Shown: positions 17,908-29,882, counted from the stretch's first letter. The stretch: DNA of 64,000 nt from Pseudomonas synxantha (GCF_900105675.1 NZ_LT629786.1:682001-746000); one strand, 5' to 3'. The notes: a model not told the origin generated them from the letters alone. Translations and numbers: made by a program.

Positions 17908-20900
17908 GTGCGGCTCAAGTGCATCAAATTGGCGGGGTTCAAATCCTTCGTCGACCCCACCACGGTGAACTTCCCCAGCAACATGGCGGCAGTGGTGGGG
18001 CCCAATGGCTGCGGCAAGTCGAATATCATCGACGCCGTACGCTGGGTGATGGGCGAGAGCTCGGCAAAAAACCTGCGCGGCGAGTCGATGACCGACGTCA
18101 TCTTCAATGGCTCCACCAGCCGCAAGCCGGTGAGCCAGGCCAGCATCGAGCTGGTGTTCGATAACTCCGACGGCACTCTGGTCGGTGAGTACGCGGCCTA
18201 TGCGGAAATCTCGATCCGCCGCAAAGTCACCCGCGACAGCCAGAACAGCTACTTCCTCAACGGCACCAAGTGCCGTCGTCGCGACATCACCGACATCTTC
18301 CTCGGCACAGGCCTGGGCCCGCGCAGTTATTCGATCATCGAACAGGGCATGATCTCCAAGCTGATCGAAGCCAAGCCCGAAGACCTGCGCAATTTTATCG
18401 AAGAAGCGGCGGGTATCTCCAAGTACAAGGAGCGTCGTCGCGAGACCGAAAACCGTATCCGCCGCACCCATGAAAACCTCGCCCGCCTGACTGACCTGCG
18501 CGAAGAGCTGGAGCGCCAGTTGGAGCGCCTGCACCGTCAGGCCCAGGCCGCCGAGAAGTATCAGGAATACAAGGGCGAAGAACGCCAGCTCAAGGCACAA
18601 CTCTCGGCCCTGCGCTGGCAGGCGCTGAATGACCAGGTGGGCCAGCGCGAAGCGATCATTGGCACCCAGGAAATCAGCTTCGAAGCGCTGGTGGCCGAGC
18701 AGCGCAACGCCGACGCCAGCATCGAGCGCCTGCGTGACGGCCACCATGAACTCTCCGAACGCTTCAATCTGGTGCAGGGCCGTTTCTATTCAGTGGGCGG
18801 CGATATCGCCCGGGTCGAGCAGAGCATCCAGCACGGCCAGCAGCGCCTGCGCCAGTTGCAGGATGACCTGAAGGAAGCCGAACGCGCGCGCCTGGAAACC
18901 GAATCGCACCTGGGCCATGACCGCACCTTGCTGCTGACCCTCGGCGAAGAGCTGGACATGCTCACCCCCGAGCAGGAAATCACCAGCGCTGCCGCCGAAG
19001 AAGCCGCCGCCGCCCTGGAAGAAGCCGAAACCACCATGCACGGCTGGCAGGAGCAGTGGGACGCCTTCAACCTGAAATCGGCCGAGCCACGCCGCCAGGC
19101 CGAGGTGCAGCAGTCGCGCATCCAGCAGCTGGAAACCAGCATGGAACGCCTGGCCGAACGCCAGCGCCGTCTGCAGGAAGAGCGCGTATTGCTCGCCGCC
19201 GACCCGGAAGACGCGGCGATCATGCAGTTGAGCGAGCAACTGGCCGAAAGCGAAATGACCCTCGAGGAGCTGGAGGCCAGCGAAGAACAGCAAGTGGAGC
19301 GCTTGGAGCAACTGCGTCAGCAATTGCACACGGCAACCCAGGCGCAGCAGCAGGCCCAGGGGGATTTGCAGCGTCTCAATGGTCGCCTGGCATCCCTTGA
19401 AGCGCTCCAGCAAGCGGCGTTGGACCCTGGCACCGGCACGGCCGAATGGCTGCGCGATCAGCAGTTGGCCGAGCGCCCGCGCCTGGCCGAAGGCTTGAAG
19501 GTAGAGGCCGGTTGGGAGCTGGCGGTGGAAACCGTTTTGGGCGCCGATTTGCAAGCCGTGCTGGTGGACGATTTTGGCGGCTTCGACCTGGCCGGCTTTG
19601 CCCAGGGCGACTTGCGCCTGCTCAGCCCTGCGGCCGATGGCACGCGGGTGCCGGGCAGCTTGCTGGACAAGGTTGAAGCGGCGATTGACTTGTCGCCGTG
19701 GCTGGGCCAGGTCAAGCCGGTTGAGTCACTTGAGCAGGCCCTGGCCCAGCGCGGCCAGTTGGCGGCCGGCGAAAGCCTGATCAGCCGCGACGGTTATTGG
19801 ATCGGCCGCCACTTCCTGCGGGTACGCCGTGCCAGTGAAGCCGAAAGCGGCGTATTGGCCCGTGGCCAGGAAATCGTCAATTTGACCGCCGAGCGTGAAG
19901 AGCGCGAAGCCACCCTCGAAAGCCTGGAAACCGAACTGCAAACCCTGCGCGCCACCCAGCGCCAGCAGGAGACCGGTCGCGAACACCTGCGCCGGCTGTT
20001 GCAGGACGAAGCGCGCCAGCAGGGCGAATTGAAAGCGCAACTGTCGGCGAGCAAGGCCAAGGTCGAACAACTGACCCTGCGCCGCACCCGCCTCGATGAA
20101 GAAGTGGCCGAGATGGGCGAGCAGCGCGCCCTGGAACACGAACAGATCGGCGAAGCCCGCCTGCAATTGCAGGAAGCCCTCGACAGCATGGCCCTGGACA
20201 CCGAGCAGCGCGAGTTGCTGCTGGCCCAGCGCGACAGCCTGCGCGAACGCCTCGACCGCGTGCGCCAGGAAGCGCGCCAGCACAAGGATCATGCCCACCA
20301 GCTAGCGGTGCGCCTCGGCTCGTTGCGCGCCCAGCACGACTCCACGCGTCAGGCCCTCGAGCGCCTGGAGATGCAGTCCGAACGCCTGACCGAAAAGCGC
20401 GAGCAACTGAGCCTGAACCTGGAGGAGGGCGAGGCGCCATTGGAAGAGCTGCGCCTCAAGCTCGAAGAGTTGCTCGATAAGCGCATGACCGTCGACGAAG
20501 AACTCAAGACCGCGCAGATCGCCCTCGAGGATGCCGACCGCGAGCTGCGCGATGCTGAAAAACGCCGCACCATGGCTGAGCAGCAATCCCAGTTGATCCG
20601 CGGCCAGCTCGAACAGCAACGCATGGAATGGCAAGCCTTGACTGTGCGGCGCAAGACCTTGCAAGACCAGTTGCTTGAAGATGGCTATGACTTGCACGGC
20701 GTGCTCAACACCCTGACCGCCCAGGCCAACGAGAAGGACGCCGAAGAAGAACTTGAACGGATTGCCGCACGCATTCAACGCCTGGGCGCGATCAACCTCG
20801 CGGCCATCGATGAGTACCAGCAGCAGTCCGAGCGCAAACGTTATCTGGATGCCCAGGACGCCGATCTGGTGGAAGCCCTGGATACCCTGGAAAACGTGAT

Positions 20901-21396
20901 CCGCAAGATCGACAAGGAAACCCGCAACCGCTTCAAAGATACCTTTGATCAGATTAATGGCGGTTTACAGGCGTTATTCCCAAAAGTTTTCGGTGGTGGC
21001 AGCGCTTACTTGGAACTGACGGGCGAAGATCTACTCGATACAGGGGTAACGATCATGGCGCGGCCTCCGGGCAAGAAGAACAGCACCATCCATTTGTTGT
21101 CCGGCGGCGAAAAGGCCCTGACCGCATTGGCCCTGGTATTTGCCATCTTCAAGTTGAACCCGGCGCCGTTCTGCATGCTCGACGAAGTTGACGCACCGCT
21201 GGATGACGCTAACGTGGGACGCTACGCTCGGTTGGTCAAAGAGATGTCCCAGACCGTGCAGTTCATCTATATCACCCACAACAAGATCGCCATGGAAATG
21301 GCCGATCAGTTGATGGGGGTCACGATGCACGAGCCGGGTTGTTCGCGATTGGTCGCGGTGGATGTGGAAGAAGCGATGGCGATGGTGGAATCCTGA
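17908..21396 (+). CDS. smc: Chromosome segregation ATPase SMC
   Basis: Condensin-type ATPase of 1162 residues that organises the chromosome with ScpA/ScpB. Head motifs are intact: Walker A GPNGCGKSN near residue 32, ABC signature LLSGGEKALTAL near 1065, and Walker B FCMLDEVDAPLDDANV near 1090. Two long Gln/Glu/Arg-rich coiled coils (about 170-500 and 670-1000) flank a hinge of about 510-650 that carries GWELAVETVLGADLQAVLVD. The start is GTG 17908, which gives the conserved MRLKCIKLAGFKSFVDPT N-terminus. zipA and ligA follow on the same strand. Confidence 0.97.
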   Translation: MRLKCIKLAGFKSFVDPTTVNFPSNMAAVVGPNGCGKSNIIDAVRWVMGESSAKNLRGESMTDVIFNGSTSRKPVSQASIELVFDNSDGTLVGEYAAYAEISIRRKVTRDSQNSYFLNGTKCRRRDITDIFLGTGLGPRSYSIIEQGMISKLIEAKPEDLRNFIEEAAGISKYKERRRETENRIRRTHENLARLTDLREELERQLERLHRQAQAAEKYQEYKGEERQLKAQLSALRWQALNDQVGQREAIIGTQEISFEALVAEQRNADASIERLRDGHHELSERFNLVQGRFYSVGGDIARVEQSIQHGQQRLRQLQDDLKEAERARLETESHLGHDRTLLLTLGEELDMLTPEQEITSAAAEEAAAALEEAETTMHGWQEQWDAFNLKSAEPRRQAEVQQSRIQQLETSMERLAERQRRLQEERVLLAADPEDAAIMQLSEQLAESEMTLEELEASEEQQVERLEQLRQQLHTATQAQQQAQGDLQRLNGRLASLEALQQAALDPGTGTAEWLRDQQLAERPRLAEGLKVEAGWELAVETVLGADLQAVLVDDFGGFDLAGFAQGDLRLLSPAADGTRVPGSLLDKVEAAIDLSPWLGQVKPVESLEQALAQRGQLAAGESLISRDGYWIGRHFLRVRRASEAESGVLARGQEIVNLTAEREEREATLESLETELQTLRATQRQQETGREHLRRLLQDEARQQGELKAQLSASKAKVEQLTLRRTRLDEEVAEMGEQRALEHEQIGEARLQLQEALDSMALDTEQRELLLAQRDSLRERLDRVRQEARQHKDHAHQLAVRLGSLRAQHDSTRQALERLEMQSERLTEKREQLSLNLEEGEAPLEELRLKLEELLDKRMTVDEELKTAQIALEDADRELRDAEKRRTMAEQQSQLIRGQLEQQRMEWQALTVRRKTLQDQLLEDGYDLHGVLNTLTAQANEKDAEEELERIAARIQRLGAINLAAIDEYQQQSERKRYLDAQDADLVEALDTLENVIRKIDKETRNRFKDTFDQINGGLQALFPKVFGGGSAYLELTGEDLLDTGVTIMARPPGKKNSTIHLLSGGEKALTALALVFAIFKLNPAPFCMLDEVDAPLDDANVGRYARLVKEMSQTVQFIYITHNKIAMEMADQLMGVTMHEPGCSRLVAVDVEEAMAMVES

Positions 21397-21654
21397 GTCC
21401 AGCCAAGAGAGAGGATTTACGGCACGACGTAGGGTGGTTTACCGGTCTGGCGAAAGTGGCAAATGGACATATTTGTTCAAGGCATTTTGACAGACGGTGT
21501 AAAGTTGTCTTTGGTCGTGCTAGTTTAATGTCAATTTTTCGTGTGCGTGGGCAAAACGTCAGCCAGAACATAGAGTTGGCGCCACGTTTTAAAGCGGTTT
21601 GCACGGTGCTAAACCCCTTATTTTTCAGCATTTTTTATAGAGGCACGGGATTAC

Positions 21655-22518
21655 ATGGAAATCGGTCTGCGCGAGTGGCTGATCGTCATCGGCATTATTG
21701 TCATTGCCGGTATTCTTTTTGATGGCTGGCGCCGTATGCGCGGTGGCAAGGGTAAGCTCAAGTTCCGCTTGGACCGAAACCTGTCCAACCTGCCCGACGA
21801 CGACGGCAGCGCCGAGCTGCTGGGGCCGCCCCGTGTGCTGGATACCCATAAAGAGCCGCAACTGGACGAGCACGACTTGCCGTCGATGAGCGCGCCGGTG
21901 CGTGAAGCTCGCGAGCCGTCGTCCAAGCGCGGCAAGCGTGGCAGTGCAGCGGTAGCCGAACCGCACCAGGGCGACCTGAACCTCGACGTCGATGATGGCC
22001 CGAGCTTCAGCAGCCGCGACAACGATTTCCCCGACGAGACCCCGACCAAAAGCGCAGCGCGCCAATCGGTGAACGATCAGCCGGCCGCCGAAGAAGTCTT
22101 GGTGATCAGCGTGATCTGCCGCGATGCCGGTGGTTTCAAAGGCCCGGCACTGTTGCAGAACATCCTTGAAAGCGGCCTGCGTTTTGGCGAGATGGATATC
22201 TTCCACCGCCACGAAAGCATGGCCGGCAATGGCGAAGTGCTGTTCTCCATGGCCAACGCGGTCAAGCCGGGCACCTTCGACCTGGACGATATCGACCTGT
22301 TCAGCACCCCGGCGGTGAGTTTCTTCCTCGGCCTGCCGGGCCCGCGTCACCCGAAACAAGCGTTCGACGTGATGGTGGCGGCGGCCCGCAAGCTGTCCCA
22401 GGAACTCAACGGCGAGCTCAAGGACGACCAACGCAGCGTCCTGACCGCCCAGACCATCGAACACTACCGTCAGCGCATCGTCGAGTTCGAGCGTCGCGCC
22501 CTGACACAGAAACGCTGA
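21655..22518 (+). CDS. zipA: Cell division protein ZipA
   Basis: Inner-membrane anchor for FtsZ at the division ring, 287 residues. It has the expected order: a short periplasmic N-terminus and one transmembrane helix ([18 protein letters not shown]), a charged linker of about 120 residues, and a C-terminal FtsZ-binding domain from about 140 ([20 protein letters not shown], then [19 protein letters not shown]). A 258-bp gap separates it from smc; that gap is AT-rich, includes a TTGACA hexamer at 21487 and probably holds the zipA promoter. A terminator follows. Confidence 0.94.
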   Translation: MEIGLREWLIVIGIIVIAGILFDGWRRMRGGKGKLKFRLDRNLSNLPDDDGSAELLGPPRVLDTHKEPQLDEHDLPSMSAPVREAREPSSKRGKRGSAAVAEPHQGDLNLDVDDGPSFSSRDNDFPDETPTKSAARQSVNDQPAAEEVLVISVICRDAGGFKGPALLQNILESGLRFGEMDIFHRHESMAGNGEVLFSMANAVKPGTFDLDDIDLFSTPAVSFFLGLPGPRHPKQAFDVMVAAARKLSQELNGELKDDQRSVLTAQTIEHYRQRIVEFERRALTQKR

Positions 22519-22564
22519 GGTTCGATCATAAGCGTTGTCTGTAGAATCCATGCACTAACATATT

Positions 22565-24972
<2,408 letters not shown>

Positions 24973-24986
24973 AACGCGCTGACTGA

Positions 24987-25083
24987 TCGTTCCCACGCTC
25001 CGCGTGGGAATGCATCCGGTGACGCTTCGCGTCACGACTCAAGCGCGCCCAAGCCGTCGTTCCCACTCAAAGTGTGGGAACGT
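24987..25083. repeat. Cluster of short palindromes (GTTCCCACGC family)
   Basis: Three stem-loops in a row: GTTCCCACGCTCCGCGTGGG at 24989, GTGACGCTTCGCGTCAC at 25020, and GTTCCCACTCAAAGTGTGGG at 25059. The outer two are related and the middle is a different perfect 7-bp stem. This is an intergenic palindrome type distinct from the REPs elsewhere here. It may also terminate ligA transcription. Confidence 0.7.
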
Positions 25084-25132
25084 TCTCTCACGGAAAATGA
25101 TCTAGTCTTGGTCACCCCAGGGAGAGCCCGCC

Positions 25133-26299
25133 ATGTTCCGCTACTTCGAGCAACTCAGTTCGCGCATCGCAGCGCCGTTCATGGCCCAACCCTCGCGCAA
25201 CAGCAAGGTGTGGCAATGCCGTTGCGGCCAGTCTTTATTCTTCCGTAACAGCCAATGTCTGGCCTGCCAGGCGGTGTTGGGTTACCTGCCGCAGCAAAGC
25301 CGCCTGTCCTCCCTGCAACCTGGCCCTGTGATTGGCACTTGGCTGGCGGACGATCATCTCGATGCCGGTGCTTTTCGACGCTGCGCCAACCTGGATACCC
25401 CGGCTGCGTGCAACTGGCTGATCCCCGCCCACAGCACCGCCAAGCTGTGCGTAGCCTGCAGCCTGAACCGCACCATTCCCGATCTGTCGATTGCGCAAAA
25501 CCCCGAACGCTGGCGCAAGGTCGAAACCGCCAAGCGCCGGCTGGTGGCACAGCTGATCAGCCTGGGCCTGCAAGTGGTGCCCAAGCGCGTCGATGAAGAC
25601 ACTGGCCTGGCCTTCGACTTCATCGGCATCGACCTGCAAGGCAACGCGCCCACCACTGGTCATGCCAACGGCCTGATCACCCTGGACATCAAGGAAGCCG
25701 ACGACGCCCACCGAGAAAAAGTCCGCGTACAGATGCACGAGCCGTACCGCACCTTGCTTGGCCATTTTCGCCATGAAGTCGGCCACTATTACTGGGATCG
25801 CCTGATCGCCCACAGCCACTGGCTTGAACCTTTTCGCGCCCTGTTCGGCGACGAGCGTGCCAGTTATGCCGACGCCCTCGACCAGCACTACCAGAACGGC
25901 CCGCGCCCGGACTGGCAACAAAACTGCGTCAGTGCCTACGCCACCATGCACCCATGGGAAGACTGGGCCGAAACCTGGGCCCACTACCTGCACATGATGG
26001 ATGCGGTGGACACTGCCCTGGGCTTTGGCATGAGCGCCCGCGAGATGGACCTGGATTACCAGCCGTTCGCCCTGGCGACGCTGTACGATCCCGGGCATCC
26101 TGGCGGCCCGGCATTCCTCAGCTTCGTCAACGCCTGGATTGAGCTGGCCGGCATGCTCAACGAACTGTCCCGCGCCATGGGCCAGCCGGATTTCTACCCC
26201 TTCGTGCTGCCCTCTGCGGTGATCGCCAAGTTGCACTTTATTCACCTGGTCATCCAGGAAGAGGGCGGCAGGGCCGATGCGGTCCTGCAGGCACAATGA
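25133..26299 (+). CDS. Zinc-ribbon putative zinc metallopeptidase
   Basis: 388 residues, no signal peptide. An N-terminal zinc ribbon has the pattern CxC-x10-C-x2-C (WQCRCGQSL, then CLACQ). The central FRHEVGHYYWDRL supplies an HExxH zinc site near residue 215, with further conserved blocks PWEDWAETWAHYLHM and SFVNAWIELAGMLNELSR. This matches the widespread putative zinc-binding metallopeptidase family (Peptidase_Mx type); substrate and role are unknown. It stands alone between ligA and ffs, as a homologue does in P. aeruginosa. The start is supported by AGGGAGAG upstream. Confidence 0.82.
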   Translation: MFRYFEQLSSRIAAPFMAQPSRNSKVWQCRCGQSLFFRNSQCLACQAVLGYLPQQSRLSSLQPGPVIGTWLADDHLDAGAFRRCANLDTPAACNWLIPAHSTAKLCVACSLNRTIPDLSIAQNPERWRKVETAKRRLVAQLISLGLQVVPKRVDEDTGLAFDFIGIDLQGNAPTTGHANGLITLDIKEADDAHREKVRVQMHEPYRTLLGHFRHEVGHYYWDRLIAHSHWLEPFRALFGDERASYADALDQHYQNGPRPDWQQNCVSAYATMHPWEDWAETWAHYLHMMDAVDTALGFGMSAREMDLDYQPFALATLYDPGHPGGPAFLSFVNAWIELAGMLNELSRAMGQPDFYPFVLPSAVIAKLHFIHLVIQEEGGRADAVLQAQ

Positions 26300-26306
26300 T
26301 TAACCC

Positions 26307-26335
26307 CTGTGGGAAGGGGGCAAGCCTCCACATTA
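26307..26335. repeat. Degenerate single REP
   Basis: CTGTGGGAAGGGGGCAAGCC then TCCACATT keeps the outer arms of the GGGAGGGGGC repeat but has lost most of the central palindrome. It follows the metallopeptidase stop by 7 bp. Confidence 0.5.
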
Positions 26336-26391
26336 AATAGCGCAATTGTTGAACGCCATGGCAAGTACTTGAAGCTTCTCATTTTTTACGG

Positions 26392-26419
26392 TTGTAACTT
26401 CCGATGAGAACGGTACAAT
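26392..26419 (+). promoter_or_regulatory. ffs: Predicted sigma-70 promoter of ffs
   Basis: TTGTAA at 26392-26397 and TACAAT at 26414-26419, 16 bp apart. Transcription would start near 26426, giving a leader of about 25 nt before the mature 4.5S RNA. Confidence 0.55.
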
Positions 26420-26451
26420 GGCGCGGCTTGCCGAGAGGCCAGCGTCGTTAT

Positions 26452-26561
26452 GGTGACCCCATCGGTCCCCCCGCAACGATTACCCGTGAACCTGGTCAGA
26501 GCCGGAAGGCAGCAGCCACAGCGGGAACATTGTGTGCCGGGGTGTGGCTGGTGGGGTTGCC
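26452..26561 (+). ncRNA. ffs: 4.5S signal recognition particle RNA
   Basis: RNA scaffold of the bacterial SRP, which binds Ffh and targets membrane proteins cotranslationally. The conserved Ffh-binding apical region is visible: ACCTGGTCAGAGCCGGAAGG followed by CAGCAGCCACAGCGG, then GTGTGCCGGGGTGTGGCTGG. GGTGACCCC (26452-26460) pairs with GGGGTTGCC (26553-26561) to close the long hairpin, about 110 nt in all. Further complementarity outside the stem (AGCGTCGTTATGG against CCATAACGCT) suggests that the precursor has a longer stem removed by processing. Ends are inferred from pairing. Confidence 0.92.
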
Positions 26562-26715
26562 TCCATAACGCTCCCTCCTGCGATCCCTTCTTCGACTCCA
26601 ATTCATATTTGCTGCCCTGCCAGTCATCTGTGACGCCGGTTGCACAGCGCATGACGGTCATCTCTCGACCAGTGGCATACTCCCAAGCGTCTCTTTCCCC
26701 TGGCTACGAGGCTAT

Positions 26716-28677
26716 ATGCACTCGGAACATTTTGATTTATCCAGCCCTGTGTTCTTGCCGATCACCGATGAAACCTGTGCGGGTTTGTTGGCTGGCGACG
26801 GTGCAGGGGCGCTCGTCGCCCTGAGTGAGCCGGAGCTGGCGGCCGTGCTGGTTATCCAGAATCTGGCGCAGGTGCCGGAAAGCGACCTGAGCGCCAGTGG
26901 CGCTGAAAAAGTGTTGGCCAAGCTCATTGACTGGGCGGTAGAGGCCAGCCATTCGACGAGCGTGTCCCTGTTGTCGGAAGCACAGCGGCTGTTCGACCAA
27001 AGGAAGCTGTACTTCGGTCTTAATGTGGTCAAAAGCCTCAAGCTGCGCTTTCTGCTGGCGGAGGAGGTACAGGCGCGAGACTACCTGCTGCCCAGCGGCA
27101 AATGGGACGTCGAATATAAAGTGCGCCACCTCAAGGCAAATGACCCGTTCAGCAAACAGATGGTCACGCCCCGGCACCACGAACGCTGGTTGAGCGCCGA
27201 GCAAGACAAGCTGGTCAGGACCTTCCGCGCCAACTTGAACGAAGACCTGCATGTCCAAGGCTACGCGGGCATCGGTAAGAGTCATCTGCTGGTGGCCTTG
27301 ATGGAGCACCTGCGTCCGGAAAAAACCTTGTTGCTGGCGCGTACCCCGGCAAAACTGGAAACCCTGCGTGCGCGCATGGTGGGCGTTCGCGAGCGAAAGG
27401 CCGGGCAGACCTTCTACGCCTTTGCGCATACCTTGTTGCATGGCCCAAGGCCCAAGCCGCTGGATACCCAAGCAAGGGCGCCGAGCAAGCAGGCACTGGC
27501 CCAGGAGCTGAATATCTTCGGTTTCCGGCGTTTGGAGGGGCAAGCGGTGGTGGATGTCTGTCTCAAAGTGCTTGAAGCCTACTGCCGCTCCTGGGAATAC
27601 AGCCTGTCGGCGAAGCATTTGCCGCATTTCAAGCAGCCGCTGTCCGTCGTCGACTCGCGGGCACTGCTCGAATACGCCAGCCGGTTGTGGAGCTACCTTG
27701 AGGCGAATCCGGCCTGGGGCAGCCAGACCGGATTTGAAGCCTTGTTGATGATCAAGCGCGCCAGCCTTGCCGGCTGTGTGGTGCCCGAGCGCTATACCCA
27801 CGTGCTCATCGACGAGAGCCAGGACATTCCGGCGCCGCTGCTGCAGATGATCGAGCGCGGCCGCCAGGTGCTGGTCACCCTGGGCGACGAGTACCAGCAG
27901 GCCAGTGGTGGGGTGGTCAAACGTGCCCGTGAGGTTCGCCACACGGACATTTGCTACTCCGTGCGTTCCGGACGCAACGTCGAGCGCCTGGTCAACCCTT
28001 TGATCAGCCAGCATTCGGATAAAAGCAAAGTGCTCTTTGAGGGCGCGCGGGACGCCGACGTCGGTATTGAGTTTTATCCGCAGGGTTTCGTGCCGCCGCA
28101 AGGTTGCGTGGTGCTGACCGCATCCTATTGGGACACCATGAAGTGGGCCATGCAACTAAGTGACGCCCGTTGTGCATTCGGCCTGGCGAGTAAAGAGGCG
28201 CAGCAGTCACTCAAGTATTTCATGGACACGGTCATCGCGTTGTTCAAGCCAGATTTCTATAGCAACGAGTTCAATGACAGTGGCCCTCATCCTTTTTTCA
28301 GCGATATGGCCGATTGGCAGCAAGTGCGCGAGGCATGTCAGTTCGATGAGGCGTTTCTTTGGGTTGAGGCCGAGTTGGAAAAAGGCTTTAACCTGGCTGA
28401 CGTTACACGTTTGAACCGGCTAAGCGGCCATCCGCACGAGCGCTGCCTGCTGATGCTGGCGCAAGATGCGGGCGGGCTGGAGTTCGAACGGGTGCTGCTT
28501 ACCCCCGAGTTGTTGACCAATGTGAAGTTCCAGGACGCCTATGCGTTCGACCAGCGACTGTGTGCGGTGTATATCGCGATTTCCCGAGCGACTCAGCAAT
28601 TGTATCTGCCCTACGATGTGGTTGAATGGATCGACTACCACAAGTATCAGAAAACCCGAGAGTTGCACGGTTACTGA
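26716..28677 (+). CDS. UvrD/Rep-like superfamily 1 ATPase or helicase
   Basis: 653 residues, cytoplasmic. The first 160 or so residues match nothing I recognise. An SF1 core follows: Walker A GYAGIGKSH at 182-190; Walker B/motif II IDESQD near 365, the UvrD-type DExQD; motif III LGDEYQQ near 391; an arginine-containing SVRSGRNVERLV block; motif V GLEFERVLL near 588; and motif VI YIAISRATQQLYL near 617. The helicase 2A/2B regions are short, so it could be an ATPase switch rather than a processive helicase. It starts about 155 bp after ffs and 158 bp before a muramidase gene. Its job is unknown; DNA repair or a defence-like role are guesses. Confidence 0.75.
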   Translation: MHSEHFDLSSPVFLPITDETCAGLLAGDGAGALVALSEPELAAVLVIQNLAQVPESDLSASGAEKVLAKLIDWAVEASHSTSVSLLSEAQRLFDQRKLYFGLNVVKSLKLRFLLAEEVQARDYLLPSGKWDVEYKVRHLKANDPFSKQMVTPRHHERWLSAEQDKLVRTFRANLNEDLHVQGYAGIGKSHLLVALMEHLRPEKTLLLARTPAKLETLRARMVGVRERKAGQTFYAFAHTLLHGPRPKPLDTQARAPSKQALAQELNIFGFRRLEGQAVVDVCLKVLEAYCRSWEYSLSAKHLPHFKQPLSVVDSRALLEYASRLWSYLEANPAWGSQTGFEALLMIKRASLAGCVVPERYTHVLIDESQDIPAPLLQMIERGRQVLVTLGDEYQQASGGVVKRAREVRHTDICYSVRSGRNVERLVNPLISQHSDKSKVLFEGARDADVGIEFYPQGFVPPQGCVVLTASYWDTMKWAMQLSDARCAFGLASKEAQQSLKYFMDTVIALFKPDFYSNEFNDSGPHPFFSDMADWQQVREACQFDEAFLWVEAELEKGFNLADVTRLNRLSGHPHERCLLMLAQDAGGLEFERVLLTPELLTNVKFQDAYAFDQRLCAVYIAISRATQQLYLPYDVVEWIDYHKYQKTRELHGY

Positions 28678-28835
28678 CGGATTTAACCGGGCCATTTCAC
28701 AACTTTCAAAACGCCCTCTGGACAATTCGCATACCGCCTTGCTAGCTTGCGCCAGCCACTTGTTTCAGAGTATGACAAGGGCACGGATTTGATATTGAAG
28801 TGCTATCACTTCTTTCACTCACAAGGATGTCTGTC

Positions 28836-29882
28836 ATGAAGAGCCTGCAAGGGTTGCCTCGTCTTATCAGTGCTTCAGTAGGCGCTCCCGGTAAAGCCCG
28901 CAACTTGCCCGCCGATGTTCAGTGCATCCAGTACCTATTTAACTTGATCATTCCCAAGATGGGCTTTGCCTTGCAGGAAAACGGCAAGTGCGACGGCCAG
29001 TTGGTGCAGTGCATCAGTCAGTATCAGTTCCGCCATCTCAAATACGCCCATCCAGATGGTGTGATCGACCCCACGGGGCGCACGTTCAACAGTCTGATCG
29101 AAGAGGCGGTAAAGGTACCGGTGAAGGCCTTCCCGACCATGCGCATTCCGACTTTTATCAATGTGTTTGGCAATAACAACGTCGATGCGGTGCAGGCCAC
29201 GGTGAACGTCTATCTGGACCGTGTGCGTGCGATGATCGAAGCCGAGCGGCGTAACCGCCAGTTGATGCTCCAGGCCACCTGCGACGGCGGTACCACGCTC
29301 AGCGATACGGATTTCCAAAATGCCGCCAAACAACTTGGCAACGGCATCTCGGTGAATGTGGTCAAGGCTTTCGCTACCGTGGAGTCCGGTGGGAAGGTGG
29401 GATTCGGGCCCGCCAAGTTGCCGATCATCGCCTTCGAAGGCCACCACTTTCGCAAGTACACCAAGCACATCTACGACCAGTCGCACCCGCTGCTGTCGTA
29501 CATCTACAAGAAAAAAGCCGGGCCGCAGTGGCAGACCAACAACAAGGACCAGGTCAAGGCCTGGGAAACCATGGCTACCGCATTCGCCCTGGACCAGGAG
29601 GCGGCATTGATGTCGGCGTCCTGGGGCATGTTTCAGGTCATGGGATTCAACTTCGCATCCTGCGGTTTCAAGACGGTGTTTGAGTTAGTCGCAGCGTTGA
29701 AAGTGAACGCCGGTAATCAACTCAAGGCCTACATCAGCTTTTGCAGCAAGAGCACGGCGTTGATGAGTGCGATGAAAAACAAGGATTTCACGGCCATGGC
29801 CCGCAACTATAACGGCGATGACTACGGCAACTATGACGTGTTGATGAAACAAGCCTACGAAGCCTTTGAAGGGAAGAAATAA
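28836..29882 (+). CDS. N-acetylmuramidase with peptidoglycan-binding-like N-terminus
   Basis: 348 residues. ATG 28836 is chosen because AAGGA lies 8 nt upstream; ATG 28827 overlaps that ribosome site. Residues about 15-95 resemble a peptidoglycan-binding helical domain (LPADVQCIQYLFNLI, DGVIDPTGRTFNSLIEE). Residues about 145-345 match the N-acetylmuramidase (DUF3380) family, with probable catalytic Glu near 183 in ATVESGGKVGFG, then FEGHHFRKYT and SWGMFQVMGFNF. There is no signal peptide, so export would need a type VI secretion system, phage-like lysis or another route. The next gene begins 1 nt after the stop and encodes an exported protein, the usual layout of a cell-wall effector and its periplasmic immunity protein. 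No secretion genes are in the window. Confidence 0.82.
   Translation: MKSLQGLPRLISASVGAPGKARNLPADVQCIQYLFNLIIPKMGFALQENGKCDGQLVQCISQYQFRHLKYAHPDGVIDPTGRTFNSLIEEAVKVPVKAFPTMRIPTFINVFGNNNVDAVQATVNVYLDRVRAMIEAERRNRQLMLQATCDGGTTLSDTDFQNAAKQLGNGISVNVVKAFATVESGGKVGFGPAKLPIIAFEGHHFRKYTKHIYDQSHPLLSYIYKKKAGPQWQTNNKDQVKAWETMATAFALDQEAALMSASWGMFQVMGFNFASCGFKTVFELVAALKVNAGNQLKAYISFCSKSTALMSAMKNKDFTAMARNYNGDDYGNYDVLMKQAYEAFEGKK

Noticed and set aside
24987..25083. Short repeats that could look like a CRISPR array
   Set aside because: Each unit is itself a hairpin, spacers are unequal and there are no cas genes.
26450..26824. 124-codon frame starting at the ffs gene
   Set aside because: Covers the 4.5S RNA, whose conserved Ffh-binding region explains the sequence; the frame then runs into the helicase gene.
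28678..28835. Phage lysis module around the muramidase
   Set aside because: No holin, spanin or tail genes are nearby and the partner protein is exported with an SH3-like domain.
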